NCBI GenBank assembly: GCA_949358305.1
Contig: OX442319.1
Span: 12,648,001-12,712,000, forward strand
Direction: 5' to 3'
DNA: 64,000 nt
Origin: Strigamia acuminata
Lineage: Eukaryota > Arthropoda > Chilopoda > Geophilomorpha > Linotaeniidae
Shown here: piece by piece, positions 1 to 9,022 of the stretch
How the letters are laid out: each line of letters opens with the position of its first letter
How positions within the stretch are numbered: position 1 is the first letter of the stretch
Translations under genes and position numbers: made by a program
The notes under the pieces: generated by a model
Told to the model about the DNA's origin: nothing
The model's input: the letters and a program-made list of their open reading frames with translations, nothing else
Database searches by the model: none

Positions 1-362
1 AATTAAAACAAGATTTGTGTGTCTTTAAATGTTGTTGACACTTGACACATCATAGATGTGTTTTGCTGTTAGTTCCAGAAGAGAAAAGAAGAGATTTTCA
101 ATTCTTTTGCTACACCCAATGTCTGAAGTAGCAATTATTGTTGTAGTTTTGCGAATTTGTAAATAAAATCACAAATAATTTTAATGCAATTTTGTTGGGT
201 CTTTCAGTTTATTACTTCTTCATGAAAACTCACCGAAACAATTTTTCCAATAACTATGAAAAAATGCTTGATGACACCACAACGCGTCGCCATAAACAAT
301 GAGTAATATCTACATAACAATGTGTGTGAAACTTTGTGTACCACTTTTGTTTTTCTTCAAAA
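1..362. other. AT-rich sequence without a recognisable gene
   Basis: No open frame or repeat stands out. An AATAAA-type signal near 165 could end a gene lying to the left, but nothing else supports that. The stretch directly precedes the start codon of the secreted-protein gene and may hold its promoter; I see no clear TATA box. Confidence 0.3.
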
Positions 363-1731
363 ATGGCTTCTACTTACAAGTTCATGTTTACTCTTATAAC
401 CATACTACATTTTTACCATGGTGATCAAACCATATTCATTCTAATTTTAATCAAAAAAATTAAAAATATATTTTTTTAAATTAATTTCTTTTCAGAATCC
501 TCATGTGCTGCTGTTGAATGTAAGGAAAAAATGGCCATAGGTGCGAAAGACGTGACCAGTTGCGTATTGGACAAGGAAGCGGAAAACATTCCTCCAGACG
601 TGGCCCGTAAAGCGTACGATGCTGAAAACGAGAGCGCAATCATGGGTGTTGGACTCTTTTTCGTCTGCGAGTTTGTCCATAAGAATTAACAAAATTAATA
701 AAACTATCCAGAAATACAGAATAGATATTTATTTATTTATTTATTTTTTCGTTCTAGTTACATGAAACTCCGCCACGACTGTGTGGAACAGACAATCAAC
801 AACATGGACGTGTGTTTCACCGACTGTGAAAAATCGCAATACAAGTGCCAAGTTAATGGTTTGCGGGCAATAGAGAAATTTTTCTGTCACGATGACCAGA
901 AGATGTTAAGAGAAAGTAAATTTAAAAGATATATTTTTATTTTAGCGTAAAGATCAATTAAACTAGCGTTTACATTTTAGCGAAACGTATTTACGCTCGT
1001 AGTTCACGAACCGTTACAGATAGAAACGTGTACTTTTTTTTAAAAGAAAACTTGTCTCATTCTCCATCTTTTCATGTATTTTTAAACACATTTAAAATAT
1101 TTTTTAACTGCCAAAAACAGCCTTAAAAACTTAGATCGGCAGCGGCGTCCATCTTGTTTGAAAGTCGCGTGATCACCGATTGGTCCGATTGTACCCGCGT
1201 GACCCAAATCTGTTTCATTCAATTTTAATAACAATTACAAATTTTCTTCTATCTGAACAGTGTTCAAGACTCAAGATTTCAAAAAGTGTCGAAACGATCA
1301 AAAACAGAGTTTCGATTTTTGCGACAGCCAGTACAATCTAGTTTACTCGCCTTTTAGCATAAAAAAAGAGGAAAAAAATACCTTTGAACCGCCGAGGACG
1401 TTTGTTGGGTTCTTCCCAGTGGAAGCGTGGTCTAGACAGGATTGCAAGTGGGTTGATTTGACTGGTATTTTGGTGTTTAGTGATTTGTTTTGTTTGCAGT
1501 AAACGTTTGCTATGGGGGAAGTGCCAAGCGGATGTGTACAAGAGATGCGCGAAGCGTTTGGGAGATTATTTCAGCGAGTACATCTCTTCGGTTCTCCATA
1601 ATTACCCGAGTTGTTTGAAAGTATTGAAGGAAAAGCTGCCGCCGTTGCCTGCTTTTATGAACGACGCCAATAAGATTTTATTTTCGTGTTTTTTTTATCT
1701 GCAATCTATCATTCTTTTTTCTTTTTTATAG
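363..1731 (+). CDS. Cysteine-rich secreted protein, five exons, family not recognised
   Basis: Exons 363-420, 496-670, 758-915, 1261-1447 and 1500-1731 join in one open frame of 269 residues. All introns are GT-AG, and junction phases agree (1,2,1,2). Exon 1 encodes a signal-peptide-like start (MASTYKFMFTLITILHFYH). The mature part is charged and has more than a dozen cysteines, including the CFTDCE and CVEQ segments in exon 3, which suggests an extracellular disulphide-bonded protein. The 3' end is the weakest part: exon 5 runs into a hydrophobic, T-rich tail before TAG, and further short exons after about 1680 are possible (a GTGAGT donor at 1772 and an acceptor at about 1804). I do not recognise the family; an insect hemolymph-type protein is only a guess. 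Confidence 0.6.
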
Positions 1732-1934
1732 TTTGTTAAAATAAAAATGTTAAGAATTGTAAAAATAAAATGGTGAGTTAAATATGATCAAATTAAAATT
1801 CTAGGCGACGTACACCAACAAATTCAAATCGTGCTCATCTCTGCAGAGGAAATTCTCTTCTATCGGCCATTCTACTTGCTGTTTAATCATTTTTTAGATA
1901 GCACAAACATATTCTTTAACATGCACATCAAAAA
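1732..1934. other. 3' flank of the secreted-protein gene
   Basis: AT-rich DNA with AATAAA-like hexamers just after the stop at 1731. A possible small intron (about 1772-1804) would imply an extra 3' exon. Nothing else is evident. Confidence 0.3.
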
Positions 1935-2070
1935 GGGATTTTTTGTGTACAAAAAAGGCATTTTTGTGTACAAAAAGGGCATTTTTGTGTACAAAAAAGG
2001 CATTTTTGTGTACAAAAAAGGCATTTTTGTGTACAAAAAGGGCATTTTTGTGTAAAAAAGGGCTTTTTTG
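1935..2070. repeat. Tandem repeat of an 18-19 bp near-palindromic unit
   Basis: About seven head-to-tail copies of GGCATTTTTGTGTACAAAA, differing by one A in the A-tract. Each unit is a near-perfect inverted repeat (TTTTTGT...ACAAAAA). The repeat happens to be open in both orientations (KKGIFVY-type translation), but that is a property of the repeat and not evidence of a gene. Confidence 0.85.
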
Positions 2071-2235
2071 AATATATAAGGTGCATTTGTGTATTAAAAT
2101 AAATTGAAAACAAGGAAAGGAAGTGAAAAATCAATATAATTACAACACATTTTTGTTTTAGTGTTTACAAGGAAATCACACAAGAATAAATTGCTATAAT
2201 AGTTTATTATTAGACGATATAATTTTCTATACAGT

Positions 2236-2934
2236 CTAGCCGGTCGACAATTCAGTTTGCAAGTTGACAATTTGACTTAACAGTGTCTTTAAAGTCGACG
2301 TGAACCCTTCCATTGGAAATCTCAAAAACATATCCCCAGCGTCGATTAAATCCGCAATCAGCTTGAAACCCTTCTTAATGGCATCTCGTAAATCCGATTT
2401 CAAACAACACGCCTGAGACCATTAACAAATATTAATTACCATTATTAAAAACAACAATATTAATTGATTGATCTTATATTTTCTCACCTCGGCCAGGAAT
2501 TGTTTATCCGAGTTCATGTCCGCGCCTCTTAGCAGCCCGAACATATCCGCGACCGATTTGTCGAAATCTTTGAGAGATGATTCGACTTCCGTCGTTAACT
2601 CGGCAGGAATGTCCGAAAAAAGTTTATTGAATTCACTAAACGCATTTCCGACTGATTTCTCCAACTGCTTCAGTCCGTCCGTGTCCGAGTCCGAGACCGA
2701 ATTCCCGCCGGAATTGGAGTTACCGTTGGAACTTGAATTCCCGGCGAAATTGGAATTCCCGCTGGAACTTGAATTCCCGCCGAAATTGAAGTTACTGCTG
2801 GAACTTGTGCTCAAACCATTCCTGGTGAAATTGAAACTCGAGTGGAAAATCGAGCCGAAATTGAACATGAACGAAAACGAGTTGATCACACCGACAAAAG
2901 ACAACCAAAAAATGAAGATACAACGACCGGTCAT
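2236..2934 (-). CDS. Secreted Ser/Asn/Gly-rich protein with helical C-terminal part
   Basis: Two coding exons on the minus strand (2934-2488 and 2412-2236) join in phase 0 at GTGAGA...CAG and give 207 residues. A hydrophobic signal peptide (MTGRCIFIFWLSFVGVINSFS region) is followed by a low-complexity linker of repeated G/S/N/F blocks (about residues 45-85) and then an amphipathic, charged helical region with a CC pair at the start of exon 2. The start codon lies directly after a splice acceptor (TTTTTAG at 2935-2941). A strong GTAAGT donor at 3013 marks an upstream non-coding exon at about 3014-3057. No homology recognised; the nucleotide-level repetition in the linker (GGAATTCCCGCCG-like units) suggests expansion by slippage. 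Confidence 0.65.
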
Positions 2935-3057
2935 CTAAAAAATGAAAAATTATTGCCCAAACGACCAAAACCAAAAGATTTATACGAAATTTGTAATTTG
3001 GTGTGGTACTTACCGTGTTATAAGTCTTCACCTAGTTCACCTGTTACTACAAAGTGA

Positions 3058-3599
3058 CATTTCCGTAATTTTGTGTATTTCTAAATGATGTATCAATGCG
3101 TGACGTGTGAAATAGACGTTGATGGTGCTTCAGAAACGAGGATGTTGCTTAATTATTGCAATCTATTCCGTGAAAAATTAGATTTCCTCTATCAATATAA
3201 AGTGACATTCGTTTGAAAAAAAGAGGAGTTTGTATGTGGCAATAATAGGTAAATAGAAATTATGAGTCCCGACTCGTTGAGGTAAAATATCAGATTTATT
3301 AATGTATATCTGTATCCTGTTTACACACAATACATGACTAAAGTGGAGAATATTTTCCTCTGACAATTCACATACATGCAAATATGTGTTAAATGTGTTA
3401 AAAACTTTTTGGTTATGAAGTTATCTTGAATTGTTTTTATTATCTCAAGAAATTAGACTTGGTGGCGATGAAAGGATGAATCAGGGACGGACCACGTGTC
3501 GGTGGACGTAAAACACACAATAATTCATTGATTGCTACCGCCCTCTGTTGTTGGTTTTGAAATCTACCAGGTTATGCAACGTTTCCTGGTGTGGTGGAA
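3058..3599. other. Intergenic region between divergent genes
   Basis: Separates the minus-strand secreted-protein gene from the plus-strand JHEH cluster. It presumably holds both promoters. No coding signal or repeat is seen. Confidence 0.3.
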
Positions 3600-3904
3600 A
3601 CAGAGATATAAAATTTACGTCCTTGAGCGGCTGAGCGCAGACAATTAGACATTAGATATCATATATCAGCAGACACGTGCAATGCACATGGTGGTAAGGT
3701 CCTTTTATTAATTTTCTTTAGAAAACTTTTGTATCATCAGACCACTTCCCACACGTATTTGACCTTGTGAACATTCTAGAAACGCCCTTCGAGAAAAACA
3801 CTCGTTGTGGGGCAGACGTGAGAATCAGACGAGTGTCTTTTTCCTTTCTGAAACAAGTTTGTTGACATTAAAATACGGAGGAGGAGAAGGCACATTATGT
3901 AGGT
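3600..3904 (+). promoter_or_regulatory. Candidate promoter and non-coding first exon of JHEH gene 1
   Basis: A TATA-like ATATAAAAT lies at about 3607. Downstream, a block homologous to 7690-7930 and 25937-26177 contains two candidate splice donors: GTAAGG at 3694 and GTAGGT at 3899, the latter conserved in all copies. The coding start at 4210 is preceded by a pyrimidine tract and CAG, which implies that the 5'UTR is spliced. The exact transcription start and the donor used cannot be decided from sequence. Confidence 0.4.
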
Positions 3905-4209
3905 TTTACTATTTCATTTTAAAAATTTATAAACTTGGTGAAATGGTTTGTTAAATCCGGATATTTTGGTATTATACAGTATCTTATAAATAAAAAGAAA
4001 TAGAAAATCATTTTATTTGCTGATTTCAAAGTACAAATAATTTATTTCTGCATCGTCATTCGTTATCGATAAACCAATAATTTTTTTTTCTAATTTTTAT
4101 TTTTTGTTTTAATTGTCTAATTAAATTAAATTAATTTTAATTCAATTTAATTTCATTAAATTTAATTGTTTCATTGTTTTAATACGTGTAATTTTTTTTT
4201 TCAGCTACA

Positions 4210-6379
4210 ATGGCACTTCTGAAAATATTATTTTTTTCGCAACTATTGTTAGCAATTCTTTCAGGAATTTGGTGGAAGTATGGACACAAAATGTGTTCTG
4301 AATCCGAATTGCCAGCATTGAAGAATAACTGGTGGGCCAAAGAGCCAAAAGACAAGTTTCTTGCGGATAACAAAATTCATCCTTTTAAAATTGCAGTATC
4401 AGATGAGGTAAATAAAAATAAAAATAACAATACATAACAATAGAATGACAACAATATATCATTTCTGTTGATTCTGAAGGTGTTGGTTGATCTGAAGTCA
4501 AGATTGCAAAAGGCCAGATTTAGTGAACCATTGGCAGATGCAACATTTGAATATGGATTTAACACAAACTATCTAAAGGAGATTGTCGATTATTGGATAA
4601 CAAAGTACAACTGGAAAGAAAACGAAAAAATACTGAATCAATTCGACGGTTACAAAACTCAAATAGATGGAATTGATGTCCACTTCCTCCATGTAAAACC
4701 CAAAAACATTCCAGCTGACAAAAAGGCAAGTAAAGTGAAAACTCCAAAAATACCGTATTACCCCGCTTTAAGCCGCATGCCGTTAGACATGGGTTTTTGG
4801 AATTTCAATCAGTTTATACTGTATACCAACATGCCGGTATAGAGCCTGGATGAATAATTATGTTGGAATTTGGGCTTCAAATTTGAGTTTTCTTAATTTT
4901 CTGAAGATTATTACTAAAATCTGGGTATATTTATAGAAATTTAGGCCAATTTCATACATTTTAGACGTACAAAAATGCTTTTTTGCCATAACCCAACTTA
5001 AAGTCAATCACTAACCACACAGTTCTATCCTCTTATAACTAATTTCTACTGTTGGTGGCTTGATCTTAGATCACAATGAATTCAAACATCATTCAGGGAC
5101 AAAGATCCAAACTGATTTGAAAAGCGACCGCAGATTTACACCGCTACTTTATTTTTTATGACATTTATCATTTATAACAGGTTTATTATATTTTTTCAGG
5201 TCTTGCCATTATTACTCATCCACGGCTGGCCAGGATCTGTGTATGAATTCTACAAAATCTTGCCTATCTTAACATCTCCTAGAGAAAACAGTAGTTTTGT
5301 ATTTGCAGTGATTTGTCCACACATTCCTGGATATGGATTCTCTGAAGCACCACACAGAGCAGGCATGTTTGCATATGGACCGGAGTAATATTGTAAGGCT
5401 TACTTTTTGTTTGTGTAGGTTTTGGACCTTTAGAAGCAGCTCAGACATTTGACACACTCATGAGCAGACTTGGGTTCCACAAGTACTACGTGCAAGGAGG
5501 AGACTGGGGCAGTTTCATAGCAACTCACATGGCATTGTATTTTCCAAAGCGGTTTGTGTTTAAATAGCCTTTTTGGAATTTACAGGTTAAAAAAAACTGT
5601 ACAAGTTTCTTGCAGAGTCAATGGATTGCACATCAACATGGCGCCGATTGCTACAACAGGTCAATTTGTTAAACTTCTTATTGGATCTTTATGGCCATCA
5701 CTTTTAGTCGAGGATAAAGACTACAATCTAGTCTATCCTATGACCAATAAAACTATGTTTCAATTGGCGGAAAGTGGTTATCTTCACATCCAGGCAACTA
5801 AGCCTGATACTGTTGGTTTGTAGAATCATTTAGAGAGTCAATTCTTGTAAAACATTTATTTTTTTTCCAGGAGTTGGTCTCAATGATTCTCCAGTAGGAT
5901 TAGCAGCGTACATATTGGAAAAGTTTAGTACTTGGGTAAATCCATCTTATAGGACACTGGCAGATGGAGGATTGACCAAGAAGTTCAGTTTAGATGAATT
6001 ATTGACTAATGTCATGGTGTATTGGACAACTGGTAGTATTACGTCTTCTGTTCGTTTTTACAAAGAGTTCTTCCAGCAGTATCACCTGAAGATCATTCCA
6101 GAGTAACTTATTTATTTGTTTGATTTCATATTTTACTCTGATTTTGGAAATTTGTATTTATTTTTTTCCAGACACTTTGTCAATGTTCCATCTGCAATTG
6201 CAGTTTTTCCTTACGAGATATCCTGTGTACCAAAGTCGTTGACTCATCACCAGTTTAATAATTTAATGCAGTACACGAACATGCCTCGCGGTGGGCATTT
6301 TGCTGCATTTGAAGAGCCAAATTTGCTGGCTGATGATGTTTACTCTTTTGTGCAAAAAGTTGAAGCTGCCAAAAATTAA
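4210..6379 (+). CDS. Juvenile hormone epoxide hydrolase, gene 1
   Basis: Seven coding exons (4210-4407, 4480-4725, 5200-5362, 5419-5551, 5616-5815, 5871-6102, 6172-6379) join in frame to 459 residues, the usual JHEH length. The enzyme is a microsomal alpha/beta-hydrolase-fold epoxide hydrolase; in insects it opens the epoxide of juvenile hormone. Visible hallmarks are an N-terminal membrane anchor, the HGWPGS oxyanion motif (about 156-161), the nucleophile in GGDWGS (Asp231), the acidic residue in FPYE, and the catalytic His in GGHFAAFEEP (about 433). The introns after exons 2 and 3 use GC donors (AAG|GCAAGT and CAG|GCATGT); GT alternatives break the frame. Intron 2 carries an extra 19 nt before its acceptor compared with genes 2 and 3. 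Confidence 0.88.
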
Positions 6380-6571
6380 AATCTGAAATAAATAACTGGA
6401 ATAAATACCTTCAATCATAAGAAATGTGTCAGAATAAAGGCCAGGATGACTTTGAGTCATTTCTTTATCGGATGTAAACTTCCACTGCTGTTCTCCTCTA
6501 ACCACTCCCAACTGGGGTAAATTCAAACAACATTCGGCGACAAAGGTTTGTCAAGGACTAATTGTCTAAGT
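6380..6571. other. 3'UTR and flank of JHEH gene 1
   Basis: AATAAA signals occur about 10 and 25 nt after the stop. No other feature is seen. Confidence 0.5.
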
Positions 6572-7097
6572 TGTTGTGACGGTCTGGAGACAAGATACTT
6601 TGGGGTGAGATGCATGTCACAAAAATAAAGATTATGGACTTGAGATTGTCGGATTTGTGGCGTTTAATCGAAGGAATGAAATGAACAATGAAATGAAATG
6701 AAATGAACAAAAGAAAATGCGCACAATGGCTTGTTACGCACGAAAATGGCGAGAACGTCGTTTGCTTCCAAAAACACACTCATTCGGCTGACGATTGCTG
6801 ACTCCGGAGACTCTCACGGTGGTCCTCGATGGCGGTGGCGAGTGAGAGCACTGCTCGTTAGCAGAGATCACTGAATGACAGTAGAAATGCATGTATCAAT
6901 TGTGGTTGATACACGAAAGTGCTGGCTTTGTGGATGAAGCAAAGATAGCAGGAAATGTCCCAAATTACAAGAAACGTAACACGGTCAGTACTCGTAGTTT
7001 TGGCAGAGCAATGACAAATGTTGACGAATGTTGTATGTTTGGTTGCGAATTCAAGAGTGTGCCAAAACTATATAAAAATTAACTTGAGATCACCACA
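6572..7097 (-). mobile_element. Probable old solo LTR related to the large element
   Basis: Read on the minus strand it begins TGTGGTGATCTCAA, like the intact LTR, and ends ...CCGTCACAACA, comparable to ...CCGGATCGCAGCA. Internally it shares the segment GCTGGCTTTG...CAAAGATAGCAGG with the LTR but with a different loop. A matching 4-bp TSD is not visible, so the exact ends are uncertain. An (ATGAA)n run lies at about 6677-6703. An identical copy sits at 24819-25344. Confidence 0.55.
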
Positions 7098-7689
7098 ATC
7101 TATGGCCCATGCGGCTACTCATGGAGGCTGTGGTGCATCCAACATTACCCGATTGAAAATCGCAGTGGTAATGTGATGATCTGGTACTCTCTGTGGGTTC
7201 GTGTTGGTTAATGAAAACCAATTCAAAATAATTTGAAGTTTCTTGGGCACATAATGTTTTCAGAACTGTACAATCATAATGTTTTGATTAAAAAGGTAAC
7301 TATACACTTGATGCACACGCATCATAATACAGTATAACATGACTAAAAATAAACGCTCTTCAAATGACAGAATCCAACACTTAAGATAAAATGACAAACT
7401 AATATTATATAAAATATTATAAATGATAAAATGCAAATCTCAGTGAATAGGGAATAGGGTGGAGCAGTGCAGAGCATGACCACCTTCTCTGGTTACCAGA
7501 ACACAAGTCTTGCGACTCGGCTCCACACACCACTCGGCGCCCTCCTTCCGCAGCTCCAACTGGTGACAGGCAGCTGGAAATGGCCGCGTGCTATTTGGCC
7601 AATAACAACTGGCAAGGCTGGATTGGATTAACCAATAAACAAAGTAATTACGAGATTTCATATATGGATTCTCTGAATTGCCACACAAT
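7098..7689. other. Spacer of the JHEH tandem unit, first copy
   Basis: No gene recognised. Open frames of about 80 codons (7440-7688 minus, 7580-7822 plus) overlap on opposite strands and lack conserved features. Confidence 0.3.
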
Positions 7690-7931
7690 ATATGACCTTG
7701 AATGCAGGAAAACAGACATCATATATCTGCAGACAGATGGAAAGCACATGGTTGATAAGGTCTGTTTGTTACTTCTCTTTATAAAACTCCTTCCCGCTCC
7801 GTTTGACCTTGTAAATATTTAAGAAACATTTGTGGTGAGCAAACAGAGTCAGTCGTGGGTCTGTTTACACCCTAAAACAACAAGTTTTTCGACATTAAAA
7901 TCCGGAAGAGGAGACAACACATTAAGTAGGT
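7690..7931 (+). promoter_or_regulatory. Candidate 5' non-coding exon region of JHEH gene 2
   Basis: Homologous to 3640-3904 upstream of gene 1 and nearly identical to 25937-26178 upstream of gene 3. It has a TATA-like TTTATAAAAC at about 7784, a TCAGTC initiator-like motif near 7847, and candidate donors GTCTGT at 7760 and GTAGGT at 7926. The LTR element starts about 80 bp further on, so it would sit inside the 5'UTR intron of gene 2. Confidence 0.4.
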
Positions 7932-8004
7932 TTTATTCTTTTATTTTGCTGTACTTACAAACTTGGGGAAATAGTTTAAGAAATTCAGACATGCAATCAT
8001 GCAT

Positions 8005-8008
8005 TGCC
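8005..8008. repeat. Target-site duplication TGCC, left
   Basis: TGCC flanks the element at both ends (here and 22493-22496). The uninterrupted site is visible at about 26249-26256 (GCATTGCCTTTAAA), in the second copy of the tandem unit. Confidence 0.95.
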
Positions 8009-8970
8009 TGCTGCGATCCGGGTTTTTATCCACTTAATTTCTAATAAATTAAGCAGAAACCGCAGGTGAATGCTTTACAAGACTTATATCGCGGCCGAAA
8101 CTTGTCTAGGGTTAAGTTTACGGAAATAGGAATAAAAAGACAGTTTATTATGGTAATAAAAATCACACAAATGTTTTATTCGATAAATTACAATATATAC
8201 TAATTATGATTATGAATATCACAGAATAAAATGAGCGGGAAACAATGAAACAAAGGAAGGGCTTGCAACGACTGTTGCAAGCTACAAAGCGTCAGAAATG
8301 GCGCTTAAACAACTTGAAGTTGTTAGGCGAAGGCAAATTGTCTTCGTTCTACGAACTCACGAACGATGGTCGAAGACGATGGTTCTCGTGGGCTCCTTCT
8401 ACGGCTCGTGCGACGGCTCGGCGGCGGTGGTTGACGGCTGTAGGCGTCCGACTCTCGTACGATGGCGGTGGCTGGCGTTCGCGCGGCAGCGACGGCGATG
8501 GTTCACGATCGTCGGGAAACTTCTTCTTCTCGATTGCTGGAATTAGCTACGGCTAATTCAAGCAGAATTGCTGGCTTTGTGCTTTGGGTGGCACAAAGAT
8601 AGCAGGTGAAACTGAGTTACAACGGTCCTCTATCAATACGTATTGTCGGAGCAGATATCGCAGTGATGTTGAGGTTGTTGTTGTATTTTTCAGAGTCCCG
8701 ATTTGAGCCAAGACGCGAGCCCAGCACGCTTCAATATTGCGCAGAAAACCTGCGCACTTAGCTCAAATGGGTGCAACTAGTGGTTATTACACCATATTGC
8801 ACCATAACGGCTAATAACCGTTTTCACCCCGGACAACCTGGGGTGATATGTGCCTAGAGAGGATTTCTCCCCTCGGTCACATGATCTGACTTGGCGTGTG
8901 CCACAGTCAAATTAATTAGAAGATAATTAATTTAATCTTCTAAGTTGGTGAATATTTTGAGATCACCACA
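8009..8970 (-). repeat. 3' LTR (962 bp)
   Basis: Minus-strand termini TGTGGTGATC...CGGATCGCAGCA (TG...CA). It matches 21531-22492 in length and in all stretches compared. It contains an AATAAA-type signal near 8181 (minus, GAATAAAAC) and a chain of perfect hairpins, for example 8261-8282, 8540-8559, 8575-8598, 8739-8755, 8825-8845 and 8916-8943. A 103-codon frame at 8245-8556 follows from hairpin-rich sequence and is not considered a gene. Confidence 0.93.
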
Positions 8971-8983
8971 CATCCCCCCATTT
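8971..8983 (-). other. Polypurine tract for plus-strand priming
   Basis: On the minus strand AAATGGGGGGATG directly abuts the TG of the 3' LTR, the expected position and composition of the plus-strand primer. The same tract precedes the nested LTR at 16213-16225. Confidence 0.85.
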
Positions 8984-9022
8984 AAGACGAATCTTACATG
9001 GAGAGAAAATGAACGAACCAAT

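Noticed and set aside
1831-2055. Open frame coding KKGIFVY repeats
   Set aside because: It is a tandem near-palindromic DNA repeat open on both strands; no start context or conservation.
1935-2070. CRISPR-like array
   Set aside because: Units are contiguous without unique spacers, and the sequence is eukaryotic.
2468-2938. Plus-strand ORF rich in Leu/Glu/Pro
   Set aside because: Antisense shadow of the minus-strand secreted-protein gene, which has signal peptide and splice sites.
5158-5388. JHEH exon 3 ending in a stop after FAYGPE, suggesting truncation
   Set aside because: A GC donor at 5363 keeps the frame and restores the expected JHEH sequence; the apparent stop is intronic.
8245-8556. 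103-codon ORF in the LTR
   Set aside because: Lies wholly in hairpin-tiled LTR sequence, and the nested LTR variant alters its C-terminus; no protein features.
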